The notes under the pieces: generated by a model
What the model was told of the DNA's origin: nothing
Databases searched by the model: none
Seen by the model: the letters and a program-made list of their open reading frames with translations, nothing else
Shown here: positions 53,353 to 61,911 of the stretch, piece by piece
How positions within the stretch are numbered: the stretch's first letter is position 1
Layout: each line of letters begins with the position of its first letter
Translations under genes and position numbers: made by a program
Source: Pseudonocardia autotrophica
GTDB lineage: Bacteria; Actinomycetota; Actinomycetes; Mycobacteriales; Pseudonocardiaceae
NCBI RefSeq assembly: GCF_000717175.1
Contig: NZ_JNYD01000009.1
Location: forward strand, 135,392 to 199,391
Direction: 5' to 3'
DNA length: 64,000 nucleotides

Positions 53353-54801
53353 ATGACACGGACCGCCGCTCCACCCGCAGCACCGGAACGGCACCCGGCC
53401 GCGGTCGGCCCGGCCGAGCGCATCGAGCTCGGCCGGGCGGCGCGGACGGCGGCGCCCCGGTCGAGCCACGCCGAGCTGCCTGCCCGGCGCGGCAAAGGGG
53501 CGCTGAAGATCCTGGCCGCGCAGGACGTCGGCCGGGTCCAGGACCTGCTGCCCATCCGGTACGCCCGGATGGCCATCTCGCCCTTCACCTTCCTGCGCGG
53601 CTCGGCGGCCGTGATGACCGCCGACCTCGCCGACACCCCGGTCAGCGGCATCGACGTGCAGCTCTGCGGCGACGCCCACCTGGCCAACTTCGGCTTCTTC
53701 GCCTCGCCGGAGCGGCGGCTGGTCTTCGACCTCAACGACTTCGACGAGACCCTGCGGGGCCCGTGGGAGTGGGACGTCAAACGGCTGGCGGCCAGCGTCG
53801 AGGTCGCCGGGCGGGACCGGGGCTTCCGGACCCGGGACCGCGCGGCGGCGGTGGAGGCGGCCGTGCGCGCCTACCGCCGGGCGATGCGCGCCTTCGCGGC
53901 CATGACCAACCTCGACGTCTGGTACGCGCTCGTCGAGACCGACGAGCTGTGGGCGCGCTACCGGCGCCGCGTCGCCGCGCCGCGGCGGGCCCGGATGCAG
54001 CGGGACCTCACCAAGGCCCGCTCGCGGGACAACCTGGGTGCGCTGAACCGCTTCACGGCGGTCGTCGACGGTGCCCCGCGCATCGTCGCAGCGCCGCCGA
54101 TCGTGGTGCCGATCCGCGACCTCTACCCGGAGGAGGTGGAGCGGCGGGGCATCGAGGACGGCATCCACGAGCTGCTCGCGGGCTACCGGGAGAGCCTGCC
54201 CCCGGACCGCCGGACGCTCTACGACCGGTACCGGCCGGTCGACATCGCGCACAAGGTGGTGGGCGTCGGCAGCGTCGGCACCCGCTGCTGGATGCTGCTC
54301 TTCCTCGGCCGCGACGACCGGGATCCGCTGTTCCTGCAGGCCAAGGAGGCGGGACCGTCGGCCCTGGAGTCCGTGCTGGGCCCGGCCCCGCAGGACTCGG
54401 CGGGGCAGCGGGTCGTCGAGGGGCAGCGGCTGATGCAGGCCGTGGGCGACATCTTCCTCGGCTGGCAGCGGGCGCCCGGGGTCGACGGCGAGGTGCGGGA
54501 CTTCTACCTGCGCCAGCTGCGGGACTGGAAGGGCTCGGTCGAGGTCGAGAGCCTGCGTCCGCAGGGGTTGCAGATCTACGCGGAGATCTGCGGGCAGACC
54601 CTCGCCCGCGCCCATGCACGCAGCGGCGACCGGATCGCGATCGCGGCGTACCTCGGCTCGTCGTCCTCCTTCGACCGCGCGGTCGCGGACTTCGCCCGCG
54701 CCTACGCCGACCGCACCGAGACCGACCACGCCGCGCTGCGCCGGGCGATCGACACGGGGCGGGTGATCGCGTCCGACCCGAGCACGGACGGCCAGGGATG
54801 A
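53353..54801 (+). CDS. DUF2252 family protein, possibly a permuted kinase-like fold
   Basis: A 482-aa DUF2252 protein. Its family has no proven function that I know. The N-terminal part contains GDAHLANFGFF (G106-D107 ... N112) and LNDFDE (D129-D131), which look like the catalytic loop and metal-binding Asp of aminoglycoside/choline kinase folds. The middle part contains VVGVGSVGT (303-310), like a glycine-rich loop, and LQAKEA with K331, like the ATP lysine. Later GQTLARAHARSGD resembles the helix that normally comes just before the catalytic loop. So the kinase parts are present but in permuted order. It overlaps the next gene (ATGA), an exporter. Confidence 0.85.
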   Translation: MTRTAAPPAAPERHPAAVGPAERIELGRAARTAAPRSSHAELPARRGKGALKILAAQDVGRVQDLLPIRYARMAISPFTFLRGSAAVMTADLADTPVSGIDVQLCGDAHLANFGFFASPERRLVFDLNDFDETLRGPWEWDVKRLAASVEVAGRDRGFRTRDRAAAVEAAVRAYRRAMRAFAAMTNLDVWYALVETDELWARYRRRVAAPRRARMQRDLTKARSRDNLGALNRFTAVVDGAPRIVAAPPIVVPIRDLYPEEVERRGIEDGIHELLAGYRESLPPDRRTLYDRYRPVDIAHKVVGVGSVGTRCWMLLFLGRDDRDPLFLQAKEAGPSALESVLGPAPQDSAGQRVVEGQRLMQAVGDIFLGWQRAPGVDGEVRDFYLRQLRDWKGSVEVESLRPQGLQIYAEICGQTLARAHARSGDRIAIAAYLGSSSSFDRAVADFARAYADRTETDHAALRRAIDTGRVIASDPSTDGQG

Positions 54802-56423
54802 ACCGCTGGAAGCCGCTGATCGCCCTGGGGATCGCACAGTTCCTGGTGGTGCTCGACACGGCCGTCATGAATGTGTCGATCAGCGCGCTGGTCGCGGACT
54901 TCGACACCACGGTCGCCGCCATCCAGGCGGTCATCACCCTGTACACGCTCGTCATGGCCGCGTTCCTGATCACGGGCGGCCAGGTCGGCGACATCCTCGG
55001 GCGTCGCCGCGCGTTCGCGGTCGGGCTGGTGGTCTACGGCGTGGGATCCGGTCTCACCGCGATCGCCCCGACGCTGTGGGTGCTGGTGCTCGGCTGGTCC
55101 GTCATCGAGGGCCTCGGTGGGGCGCTGGTGCTCCCGGCGCTGGCCGCCCTCGTGGGCGGCAACTACCGCGGCCGGGACCGGGCCGTCGCCTACGGCGTCA
55201 TCGGCGGCCTCGCGGGCGCGGGGATCGCCGTCGGCCCGATCCTCGGCGGGTGGGCGACGACCTACCTGAGCTGGCGCGTCGTGTTCGCCGGCGAGGTCGT
55301 GATCGTGGTGGCGATCCTGCTGATGCTGCGTTGGATCGCCGACGCGCCGCCGGTCGGGCCGCGCCGGCACCTGGACCTGGTCGGGGCGACCCTGTCCGTG
55401 GCCGGGCTCGCGCTCACCGTGCTCGGCATCCTGCAGAGCAGCGCCTGGGGCTGGCTCGAGCCGCGGAACCCGCCGTTCACGGTGTTCGGCTTCGCGCCGA
55501 CCCTCTTCGTGATCGCGGCGGGGCTCGTCCTCCTCGGACTGCTGCGCAACTGGGTGCGGCACCGCGAGGAGCGGGGCCGCGACCCGCTGGTCCGGTGGGC
55601 GCTGTTCGCGATCCGGCCGCTGCGCGCCGCGCTGTCCACCCTGCTGGCCCAGAACCTGATCCTGCTCGGGATCTTCTTCACGGTGCCGCTCTACCTGCAG
55701 GTGGTGCAGGGGCTCAACGCCTTCGAGACGGGGCTGCGGCTGCTGCCGGTCTCGCTCACGATGCTGGTCACGTCGATGGCCGCGCCGCTCGTCAACCGCT
55801 TCGCGGCGCCACGGACCGTGGTCCGCATCGGCTTCGTCGTGCTGTGCGGCGCCTCGCTGTGGCTGGTCGCCACCGTCCGGCCGGAGCTCGACGACCTGTC
55901 CTTCGCCCTCGCCACCGGGGTGCTCGGCATCGGGATGGGGCTGCTCGCCGGACAGCTCGGCAACGTCGCGCAGTCCAGCGTCGGCGAGGTCGAGCGCAGC
56001 GAGGTCGGCGGGCTGCAGTACACCGCGCAGAACCTGGGGTCCTCGCTGGGTACCGCGCTGATCGGCTCCTTCCTGCTCGGCGCGCTGACCCGGGTGAGCC
56101 TCACGGGGGTGGCGGAGGCGCCGGTGTCCGACGCGACGCGAGCGCAGGTCGGCACCGCCCTGGAACAGGGGATCTCGTTCCTCTCCCTCGACCAGGCCCG
56201 CGCCGCGCTGACCTCGGCCGGCATCCCGGCCACGGAGGTGGAGGTGCTGCTCGGGGAGTACGCGCAGGCCCAGCTCGTCGGGTTGAAGTTCGCGTTGCTG
56301 GCTGCGGCCGGGATCGCCCTGCTCAGCCTGTTCCTCACCCGGGAGCTGCCGCGCCGCCGGGAACCCGAGCAGGTGGTGTCGCCCGCCCCGGTCGTCGAGC
56401 CGCCCGTGGGCGCGCCGGGGTGA
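54798..56423 (+). CDS. DHA2-family (14-helix) MFS transporter
   Basis: A 541-aa exporter of the DHA2/EmrB-QacA group: start LIALGIAQFLVVLDTAVMNVSISAL with the D1 motif (LDTAVMNVS), then GQVGDILGRRRAF (A-motif) and the antiporter motif GLAGAGIAVGPILGGWATTYLSWR. Fourteen helices can be traced, with the extra two in the middle. Its ATG overlaps the DUF2252 stop by 4 bp. Drug or metabolite efflux driven by protons is the family role; the tight coupling to the DUF2252 protein hints that the latter modifies or regulates the cargo or the pump. Confidence 0.9.
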   Translation: MNRWKPLIALGIAQFLVVLDTAVMNVSISALVADFDTTVAAIQAVITLYTLVMAAFLITGGQVGDILGRRRAFAVGLVVYGVGSGLTAIAPTLWVLVLGWSVIEGLGGALVLPALAALVGGNYRGRDRAVAYGVIGGLAGAGIAVGPILGGWATTYLSWRVVFAGEVVIVVAILLMLRWIADAPPVGPRRHLDLVGATLSVAGLALTVLGILQSSAWGWLEPRNPPFTVFGFAPTLFVIAAGLVLLGLLRNWVRHREERGRDPLVRWALFAIRPLRAALSTLLAQNLILLGIFFTVPLYLQVVQGLNAFETGLRLLPVSLTMLVTSMAAPLVNRFAAPRTVVRIGFVVLCGASLWLVATVRPELDDLSFALATGVLGIGMGLLAGQLGNVAQSSVGEVERSEVGGLQYTAQNLGSSLGTALIGSFLLGALTRVSLTGVAEAPVSDATRAQVGTALEQGISFLSLDQARAALTSAGIPATEVEVLLGEYAQAQLVGLKFALLAAAGIALLSLFLTRELPRRREPEQVVSPAPVVEPPVGAPG

Positions 56424-56427
56424 CGCC

Positions 56428-57423
56428 TCACGGCAGGAGCAGACAGGAGTCGCCGAACTCGTGCCAGCGGTAGCCCGCGTCGAGCGCGGCCGCGTACGCC
56501 CGCTCGACCAGCCGCCGTCCGGCCACCGCGCGGAGCAGGAGCAGGTGCGAGGCCTCGGGCTCGTGCCAGCCGGTCACCAGCCCGTCGACGACGCGGGCCG
56601 GCCGGTCCGGGCCCAGGACCAGCTCCGTCGTGCCCTCGCCCGCCCGGACGGTCCCGTCGCGCTCGGCGACGGTCTCCAGCGCGCGGGTCACGGTGGTCCC
56701 CACCGCGACGACCCGGCGCCCGGCCGCACGCGTCGCGGCGACCGCCTCGGCGGTCGCGAGCGGCACCCGGTAGCGCTCGGGCTGCGGGGTCTCGCCCGCC
56801 TCGAGCGACGACACCCCGGTGTGCAGCACCAGCTCGGCCACGGCGATCCCGCGCGCCCGCAGCCCGTCGAGCACCGCGGGGGTGAACGGTCGCCCCGCGC
56901 TCGGCATCTCGGCGCTGCCGAACCGGCCGTCCGGGCGGGCGAAGACGGTGCGGTACTCGGCGAGGGAGGGGCGTCCCCGCAGGTAGGAGTAGGTGATCGG
57001 GCGTCCCGCCGCGGCCAGGTACCGGCGCAGCCCGCCTTCCACCGGGATCCGCGCCCGCCAGATCCGCGGACCGCCGGAGAGCAGGGTCGCGGTCACCCCG
57101 CGCGGCAACCGGACGGTCTCGCCGGCCCGGCCGTCCGTGATCCGGTACCCGTCCGGCGTGCGCAGCTCCACGGACCAGGTCCCGCCCGGTGCCGGCCCGG
57201 ACACGTGCAGGACGACGGACCGGCCCGCCCGCATGCCGTCGAGGGCCGCGGGTTCGGTGTCGGAGGTGTTGACCACGACCAGGTCCCCGGGCTCCAGCGC
57301 CTCCGGCAGGTCGGTGAACCGGCGGTGCCGCACCGGGCGGCGGGCCGGCGCGACCATGAGGCGCACACCGTCGCGGACCGGCGGGGGTGCGGTGGCGACC
57401 AGTTCGGGCGGGACCGGCCTCAC
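56428..57423 (-). CDS. queA: QueA-like S-adenosylmethionine:tRNA ribosyltransferase-isomerase
   Basis: A 331-aa QueA homologue, the enzyme that moves a ribosyl group from SAM to 7-aminomethyl-7-deazaguanine in tRNA to make epoxyqueuosine. Recognisable parts: FTDLPEALEPGDLVVVNTSDTEPAAL, YSYLRGRPSLAEYRTVFARPDGRFGSAEMPSAGRPFTPAVLDGLRARGIAVAELVLHTGVSSL and the C-terminal GGLVTGWHEPEASHLLLLRAVAG. Length is close to normal. GTG 57423 overlaps the stop of the SDR gene. No other queuosine gene is present in the window, so the true substrate may differ. Gene symbol reflects family only. Confidence 0.8.
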   Translation of the reverse strand: MRPVPPELVATAPPPVRDGVRLMVAPARRPVRHRRFTDLPEALEPGDLVVVNTSDTEPAALDGMRAGRSVVLHVSGPAPGGTWSVELRTPDGYRITDGRAGETVRLPRGVTATLLSGGPRIWRARIPVEGGLRRYLAAAGRPITYSYLRGRPSLAEYRTVFARPDGRFGSAEMPSAGRPFTPAVLDGLRARGIAVAELVLHTGVSSLEAGETPQPERYRVPLATAEAVAATRAAGRRVVAVGTTVTRALETVAERDGTVRAGEGTTELVLGPDRPARVVDGLVTGWHEPEASHLLLLRAVAGRRLVERAYAAALDAGYRWHEFGDSCLLLP

Positions 57424-58100
57424 GGCGCGACCGCCAGGTCGGCCGCGGTGTAGCGGCCCGAGGGCGGCCGGTCCGCGAGCAGCCGCAGCAGCGCCGGTAC
57501 GACGGTCTCCGGCTCGGGCCGGTCCGAGATGTCCTCACCGGGGAAGGCCCGCTGGTGCATCGCGGTGCGCATGTCCCCGGGATCGAAGGCGTACACGCGC
57601 AGGTCCGGCTCCTCCACGCCCAGCACCGCGGCGAGATGGTCGAGCGCGGCCTTCGCCGCGCCGTAGCCGCCCCAGCCCTCGTAGGCCTCGACGGCGGCGT
57701 CGGAGCTGAGCGTGACGACCGTGCCGCCGGCGGCGCGCAGGGCCGGCAGGGTCTCCCGGGTGAGACCGAGCGGGGCCAGGACGGTGGTCTCCAGGACGCG
57801 GCGCAGGGCGTCGAGCGGGTAGTCGGCCAGCCGGGGCAGGGGCGAGGGACCGAGCTCGCCGGCGTTGTGCACCAGCAGGTCCAGCCGGCCGCCTGCCGCG
57901 GCGGCGAGCTCGGTGCGGAAGCCCGGGTCGGTGACGTCACCGGGCAGGGCGGCGACGCCGGGCACCCCGTCGAGCGCGCCCCGCAGGCGTCGGGCGTCCC
58001 GGCCGCAGGCCACCACGGTGGTCCCGCGCCGGGCGAGGGCGACGGTGAGGGCGAGCCCGAAGCCCTGTCCCGCACCGGTGACGATCGCAGTCCGTGTCAT
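57420..58100 (-). CDS. Short-chain dehydrogenase coupled to the QueA homologue
   Basis: A 226-aa classical SDR: TAIVTGAGQGFGLALTVALARRGTTVVACGRDARRL, LLVHNAG, TVVTLSSDAAVEAYEGWGGYGAAKAALDHLA with the Ser and YxxxK, and FDPGDMRTAMHQ. It is a short form. It starts at ATG 58100 and overlaps the QueA homologue start by 4 bp, so both are made from one message. SDR-QueA neighbours recur in actinobacteria (from memory), suggesting a joint role. Confidence 0.88.
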   Translation of the reverse strand: MTRTAIVTGAGQGFGLALTVALARRGTTVVACGRDARRLRGALDGVPGVAALPGDVTDPGFRTELAAAAGGRLDLLVHNAGELGPSPLPRLADYPLDALRRVLETTVLAPLGLTRETLPALRAAGGTVVTLSSDAAVEAYEGWGGYGAAKAALDHLAAVLGVEEPDLRVYAFDPGDMRTAMHQRAFPGEDISDRPEPETVVPALLRLLADRPPSGRYTAADLAVAP

Positions 58101-58129
58101 GCGGACCACACTGCGACCTGAAGCTCGGT

Positions 58130-59899
58130 TCAGGTCAAGAGATCGTCGTCCCGGCTCCGGTAGCCGTCCCGTGCCTCGGCGATGGCCGCCCGGCGGGCGC
58201 CGACGAGATAGTCCGGGGAGCCGAGTTCGACCCCGGCCCCGGGAGGCGTCTCGATCCCGAGCGCCCGGAGATAGACCCCGGCCCGCTGGGAGAAGGAGCC
58301 GCCGCCCGTCCCGAAGTGCGCCGCCAGGTCCTTGACCATCAGCCCGCCGCGGCCGCCGACGAGGTCGCTCGCCCGGCCCACGAGCCAGCAGATCGTGCCG
58401 GCCGAGATCTCCGACCGGGCGGCCCGGCGGAACGCCACGGGATCGGCCGCCGCCGTCCTGCTGAGCAGGCGCCGGCACGCCGTCCGCATCTCGACGGCGT
58501 CGCCGCCGTCGAACAGGGTCTCGCAGCCGGAGTCGACCAGGGCGAGCACCTCGCCCACCCGCGGCCGGACGTCCTCGGGGACCCCCGTCCAGTCGAAGGG
58601 CTCGTCGGGCAGCGGCTCCGTGGACAGCGCGTCCAGGACCGCGCGCCCGCCGACGGCCCGCGCGAGCTCGTTCAGTCCCCACTCCGGGTCGGGCGGGTCG
58701 AGCACCCCGAGCGCCTCCAGCAGCGCCTCCGGTCCCTGCCTGCGATCGGCGCGGATCAGCTGCCGGTACTCGGCCTCGAAGGCGTCGACCGCCGCGAGGG
58801 TGTCCTGCGTGTGCACGGACCTGATCCCCCGCTCGGCGTGGCAGAACCGGACGAAGGCTCGCAGCAGGTCCGGGAGGCGATCGAGGTGCGGCACGTCGGC
58901 GACGATCTTCCGCGGGACCCAGTCCAGCAGCAGGATCTCGACGTTCACGGGGCTCCAGCGCAGCGGGTCGCCGGTGCCGGAGCCGCTGCCGAACCACAGC
59001 AGCGACTCCAGGAGCTCCCGGTGGTCGGGATCGTCGAAGCCCGTGCCCTGCGGCGAGCGCAGGAAGCGCTCGGTCAGGTCCGCCAGCTGCGCGCCGGACC
59101 ACTCGGGGAACTCGTGGCCCCGCCCGCCGGCCGGCAGCATCCCCGTGACCCAGCGGACCAGGGCACGGCAGGCCGGCCACGTCTCGGTCTCGAACGGCGG
59201 ATAGGTGATGGCGGCCTGCTCCATCGCCTCGACGATCCGGGCGCGGGCGTCGGCGGGGTCGAGGTCGCGCACCACGGAGTCCGGGTCGTCGGCGATCTCC
59301 TCCAGCTGCGCGACGACCGCGGCGGCCGGCGCCGGCAGCACGAAGGCGTCCTTGACCAGCGTGCCGACGTTGTGGTCGACGTAGACCACCGTGGTGAACT
59401 CGGTGCCGTCGGGGAGGAGCACACCGAGCACGTGGTTCTCGCCGTCGCCGAGCACGTGGGCGACCTCGCGGACCGAGGTCACGCGCGTCCGGCCGAGGTC
59501 GGCCAGCCAGCCGGGCAGGGCATCCGCGCGGCCGGTGATCTCGCGGAGGGCCCGGCGCCGGAACAGCTCGTCGTCGGAGAAGGCGGCGAACACCGCGAGC
59601 AGGGCCGACGTCTCGTGCAGGTCCGTGCCGAGGAAGCTCTCGACGAGGTCGTCGAACCCCGGGACGTCGGGCGAGGGTTCGGGCCCGAAGGGGTGGCGGG
59701 GTGGTTCGAGGATCGCCAGGATGCCGCTGACCAGCTCGAGCAGCGAAAGCGGATGCTCCTCGAGGGCCAGGGCGACCCGGTCGACGAGATCGGGCTCCTG
59801 GTCCCGGCGCCGTCGCTGCTCGAGGCGCCGGTCCCGGCGCCGCGTGCGGGCGCGCCCGTCCTTCTTCGGTGGCCTGCGTCCGCGGGGGCGCTTCGACAT
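58130..59899 (-). CDS. Large uncharacterised soluble protein (589 aa)
   Basis: A 589-aa protein with a very basic N-terminus (MSKRPRGRRPPKKDGRARTRRRDRRLEQRRRRD) that may bind nucleic acid. The middle has GENHVLGVLLPDGTEFTTVVYVDHNVGTLVKDAFVLP and, later, LPDLLRAFVRFCHAERGIRSVHTQDTLAAVDAFEAEY, which I associate from memory with DUF6398. The C-terminal 130 residues include an HTH-like SAGTICWLVGRASDLVGGRGGLMVKDLAAHFGTGGGSFSQRAGVYLRALGI, repeated in many actinobacterial paralogues. No enzymatic motif is seen. It stands between the lactate monooxygenase and the SDR/QueA pair, all on the minus strand. Confidence 0.75.
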   Translation of the reverse strand: MSKRPRGRRPPKKDGRARTRRRDRRLEQRRRRDQEPDLVDRVALALEEHPLSLLELVSGILAILEPPRHPFGPEPSPDVPGFDDLVESFLGTDLHETSALLAVFAAFSDDELFRRRALREITGRADALPGWLADLGRTRVTSVREVAHVLGDGENHVLGVLLPDGTEFTTVVYVDHNVGTLVKDAFVLPAPAAAVVAQLEEIADDPDSVVRDLDPADARARIVEAMEQAAITYPPFETETWPACRALVRWVTGMLPAGGRGHEFPEWSGAQLADLTERFLRSPQGTGFDDPDHRELLESLLWFGSGSGTGDPLRWSPVNVEILLLDWVPRKIVADVPHLDRLPDLLRAFVRFCHAERGIRSVHTQDTLAAVDAFEAEYRQLIRADRRQGPEALLEALGVLDPPDPEWGLNELARAVGGRAVLDALSTEPLPDEPFDWTGVPEDVRPRVGEVLALVDSGCETLFDGGDAVEMRTACRRLLSRTAAADPVAFRRAARSEISAGTICWLVGRASDLVGGRGGLMVKDLAAHFGTGGGSFSQRAGVYLRALGIETPPGAGVELGSPDYLVGARRAAIAEARDGYRSRDDDLLT

Positions 59900-59916
59900 G
59901 TCCGGCAGCCTAGGGC

Positions 59917-61074
59917 TCAGTCCACGCGGCGCAGGCCCGCCGCGCGCAGGCGGGCGAGGTCCGGGAAGCCGTCGACCGCCATGAGCAGGTCCGCCTCGGC
60001 GAGGAACGAGCGCAGGTGGTGCACCACGCCCTCCTCGCCGCCGACCGCCAGCGCGTAGACGTGCGGGCGCCCGGAGCCGACCGCGGTGGCGCCCATCGCG
60101 AGCGCCTTGACCACGTCCGAGCCGCTGCGCACGCCGGAGTCGAAGAGGACCGGGGTGTCGCCGGCGGCCTCGACGACCTCGGGCAGCGTCTGCAGGGCCG
60201 GCAACCCGCCGTTGGCCTGCCGGCCGCCGTGGTTGGAGCAGTAGATGCCGTCGACCCCGTGGTCCTTGGCCTTGCGCACGTCCTCGGGGTGGCTGATGCC
60301 CTTGAGCACGATCGGCAGCGAGGTCGCCTCGCGCATCCAAGCCAGGTCCTCCCAGCGCATCGAGAAGCCGAAGGTCCGGGCGAACAGCCCGACGACCTCG
60401 GCCGGGTCGGAGCTCCTGAGCTGCTTCCGGAAGTGCTCGTCGGAGGTGTAGTTGGCCAGGCAGTAGCCGCGCAGCTGCGGGAAGTTCGCGGTGTTCAGGT
60501 CGCGCGGGCGCCACCCGGTGACCCAGGTGTCGAGCGTGACGACCAGCGCCCTGAAGCCCGCCCGCTCGGCCCGCTGGATGAAGCTGACGGCCAGGTCCCG
60601 GTCGTTGGGCGGGTAGAGCTGGAAGAAGCCCGGGGTGTCGCCGAGCGCCTTCGCGACCTCCTCCATCGGGTCCTGGGAGAGCGTCGACGCGATCATCGGA
60701 ACGCCGGTGCGCGCGGCAGCGCGGGCCGTCGCCAGGTCGCCGTGCAGGTCCTGCGCACAGATGCCGAGCACGCCGATCGGGCACAGGAAGAGCGGGTGCG
60801 GCAGCTCGATGCCGAACAGTGTGGTGGAGAGGTCGCGGTCGTACGCGCCCTCCATCATCCGCGGCACGAGGCCCCACTTCTCGAAGGCCTCGACGTTCGC
60901 CCGCTGGGTGCGCTCGTCGCCCGCCCCGCCCGCGACGTAGGAGAGCACCCACGGCGGCAGTGCCTCGGCGGCCCGGCGCTCCATCCCCGCGAAGTCGACC
61001 GGGAAGCGGGGCAGCAGGCCCTTCGTGCCGGCCAGGTAGATCTCCAGCTGGTAGTCGCCGTAGCGCGGTGACAT
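59917..61074 (-). CDS. FMN-dependent alpha-hydroxy acid oxidase, lactate 2-monooxygenase-like
   Basis: A 385-aa flavoenzyme very close in layout to mycobacterial lactate 2-monooxygenase, which converts L-lactate and O2 to acetate, CO2 and water. Visible: GDYQLEIYLAGTKG, LPPWVLSYVAGGAGDERTQRANVEAFEKWGLVPRMM (active-site Tyr and Gly-rich loop), FFQLYPPNDRDL, LDTWVTGWRPRDL, the catalytic LKGIS and DGIYCSNHGGRQ (Lys, His, Arg), and VLFDSGVRSGSDVVKALAMGA for FMN phosphate. It is divergent from a TetR gene with a palindromic operator in between. Other 2-hydroxy acids are possible substrates. Confidence 0.85.
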   Translation of the reverse strand: MSPRYGDYQLEIYLAGTKGLLPRFPVDFAGMERRAAEALPPWVLSYVAGGAGDERTQRANVEAFEKWGLVPRMMEGAYDRDLSTTLFGIELPHPLFLCPIGVLGICAQDLHGDLATARAAARTGVPMIASTLSQDPMEEVAKALGDTPGFFQLYPPNDRDLAVSFIQRAERAGFRALVVTLDTWVTGWRPRDLNTANFPQLRGYCLANYTSDEHFRKQLRSSDPAEVVGLFARTFGFSMRWEDLAWMREATSLPIVLKGISHPEDVRKAKDHGVDGIYCSNHGGRQANGGLPALQTLPEVVEAAGDTPVLFDSGVRSGSDVVKALAMGATAVGSGRPHVYALAVGGEEGVVHHLRSFLAEADLLMAVDGFPDLARLRAAGLRRVD

Positions 61075-61128
61075 CCGTGTCCCTCCTGATCACGCGGGTC
61101 CCGCCGGGACACTAGCGCCGGAGGTGCC

Positions 61129-61164
61129 CAAACGATCGGTCGACAACTCCCGACCGAACGGTTG
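61129..61164. promoter_or_regulatory. Probable TetR operator
   Basis: CAAACGATCGGTCG (61129-61142) and CGACCGAACGGTTG (61151-61164) are inverted arms matching at 12 of 14 positions with an 8-nt spacer. They lie in the gap between the lactate-monooxygenase-like gene (55 bp) and the TetR gene (64 bp), and may serve both. Confidence 0.65.
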
Positions 61165-61227
61165 ACCAGCAGCGGGTCCGCAGCTAGCGTCGGTGTTCGT
61201 CGGACCGCCGAGTCGCAGGAGACGCTG

Positions 61228-61911
61228 GTGCCGGAGAGTGGGATCGAGCGGTCCGTGCCGCCGCACCGCCGCGCGGTGGCGCCCAAGGCGCGCGGCCGCG
61301 ACCTCGGCCCGTCGCGCTACGAGCAGATCGTCGACGCGGCCGCGGAGCTGTTCCGGCGCAAGGGCTACGCGGGCACGAGCATCAGCGAGATCGCCGAGGC
61401 GGCCGGCATGCTCAAGGGCAGCCTCTACCACTACATCCACACCAAGGAGGACCTCCTCCACGCGATCGTGGAGGAGGCGCACCTCAACACCGCCGCGCTC
61501 GGCGAGGAGCTGCTCGCCTCCGGCGCCCCGGCCGTCGACAAGCTGCGGCTGGCGATCGAGCGGCACCTGCGCGGCACCGAGAAGAACCTGATCAAGATCA
61601 GGGTGTTCAACGCCGAGTTCTCCGGGCTGCCCGCCGAGCGGTTCGCCGAGATCATCGCGCGCCGGGACACCTACGAGCGCTCGATCCGCGAGATCGTCCG
61701 GCAGGGGCAGCGGGAGGGCGCCTTCGCCGCGCACCTCGACCCGCGGCTCACCGCCGCGTCGATCCTCGCGACCCTCAACTCCGTCCAGGCGTGGTTCCGC
61801 CCCGACGGCGACCTGTCCATGACCGAGATCATCGACGGCTTCACCGACCTCCTGCTGCGCAGCGTCGGCGTGGAGACCCACCCGGAAAGGACCCTGCATG
61901 AAGACCGGTGA
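61228..61911 (+). CDS. TetR-family regulator
   Basis: A 227-aa TetR protein: helix-turn-helix at about residues 28-80 (SRYEQIVDAAAELFRRKGYAGTSISEIAEAAGMLKGSLYHYIHTKEDLLHAIVEEAH) and a helical effector domain of the KstR2/FadR-like type. GTG 61228 follows AGGAG by 6 nt. The start of the following HpaB-family gene lies inside its end (14-bp overlap), so the two are co-translated. A palindrome lies just upstream. Probably controls the HpaB-like gene and perhaps the divergent lactate-monooxygenase-like gene. Confidence 0.9.
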   Translation: MPESGIERSVPPHRRAVAPKARGRDLGPSRYEQIVDAAAELFRRKGYAGTSISEIAEAAGMLKGSLYHYIHTKEDLLHAIVEEAHLNTAALGEELLASGAPAVDKLRLAIERHLRGTEKNLIKIRVFNAEFSGLPAERFAEIIARRDTYERSIREIVRQGQREGAFAAHLDPRLTAASILATLNSVQAWFRPDGDLSMTEIIDGFTDLLLRSVGVETHPERTLHEDR

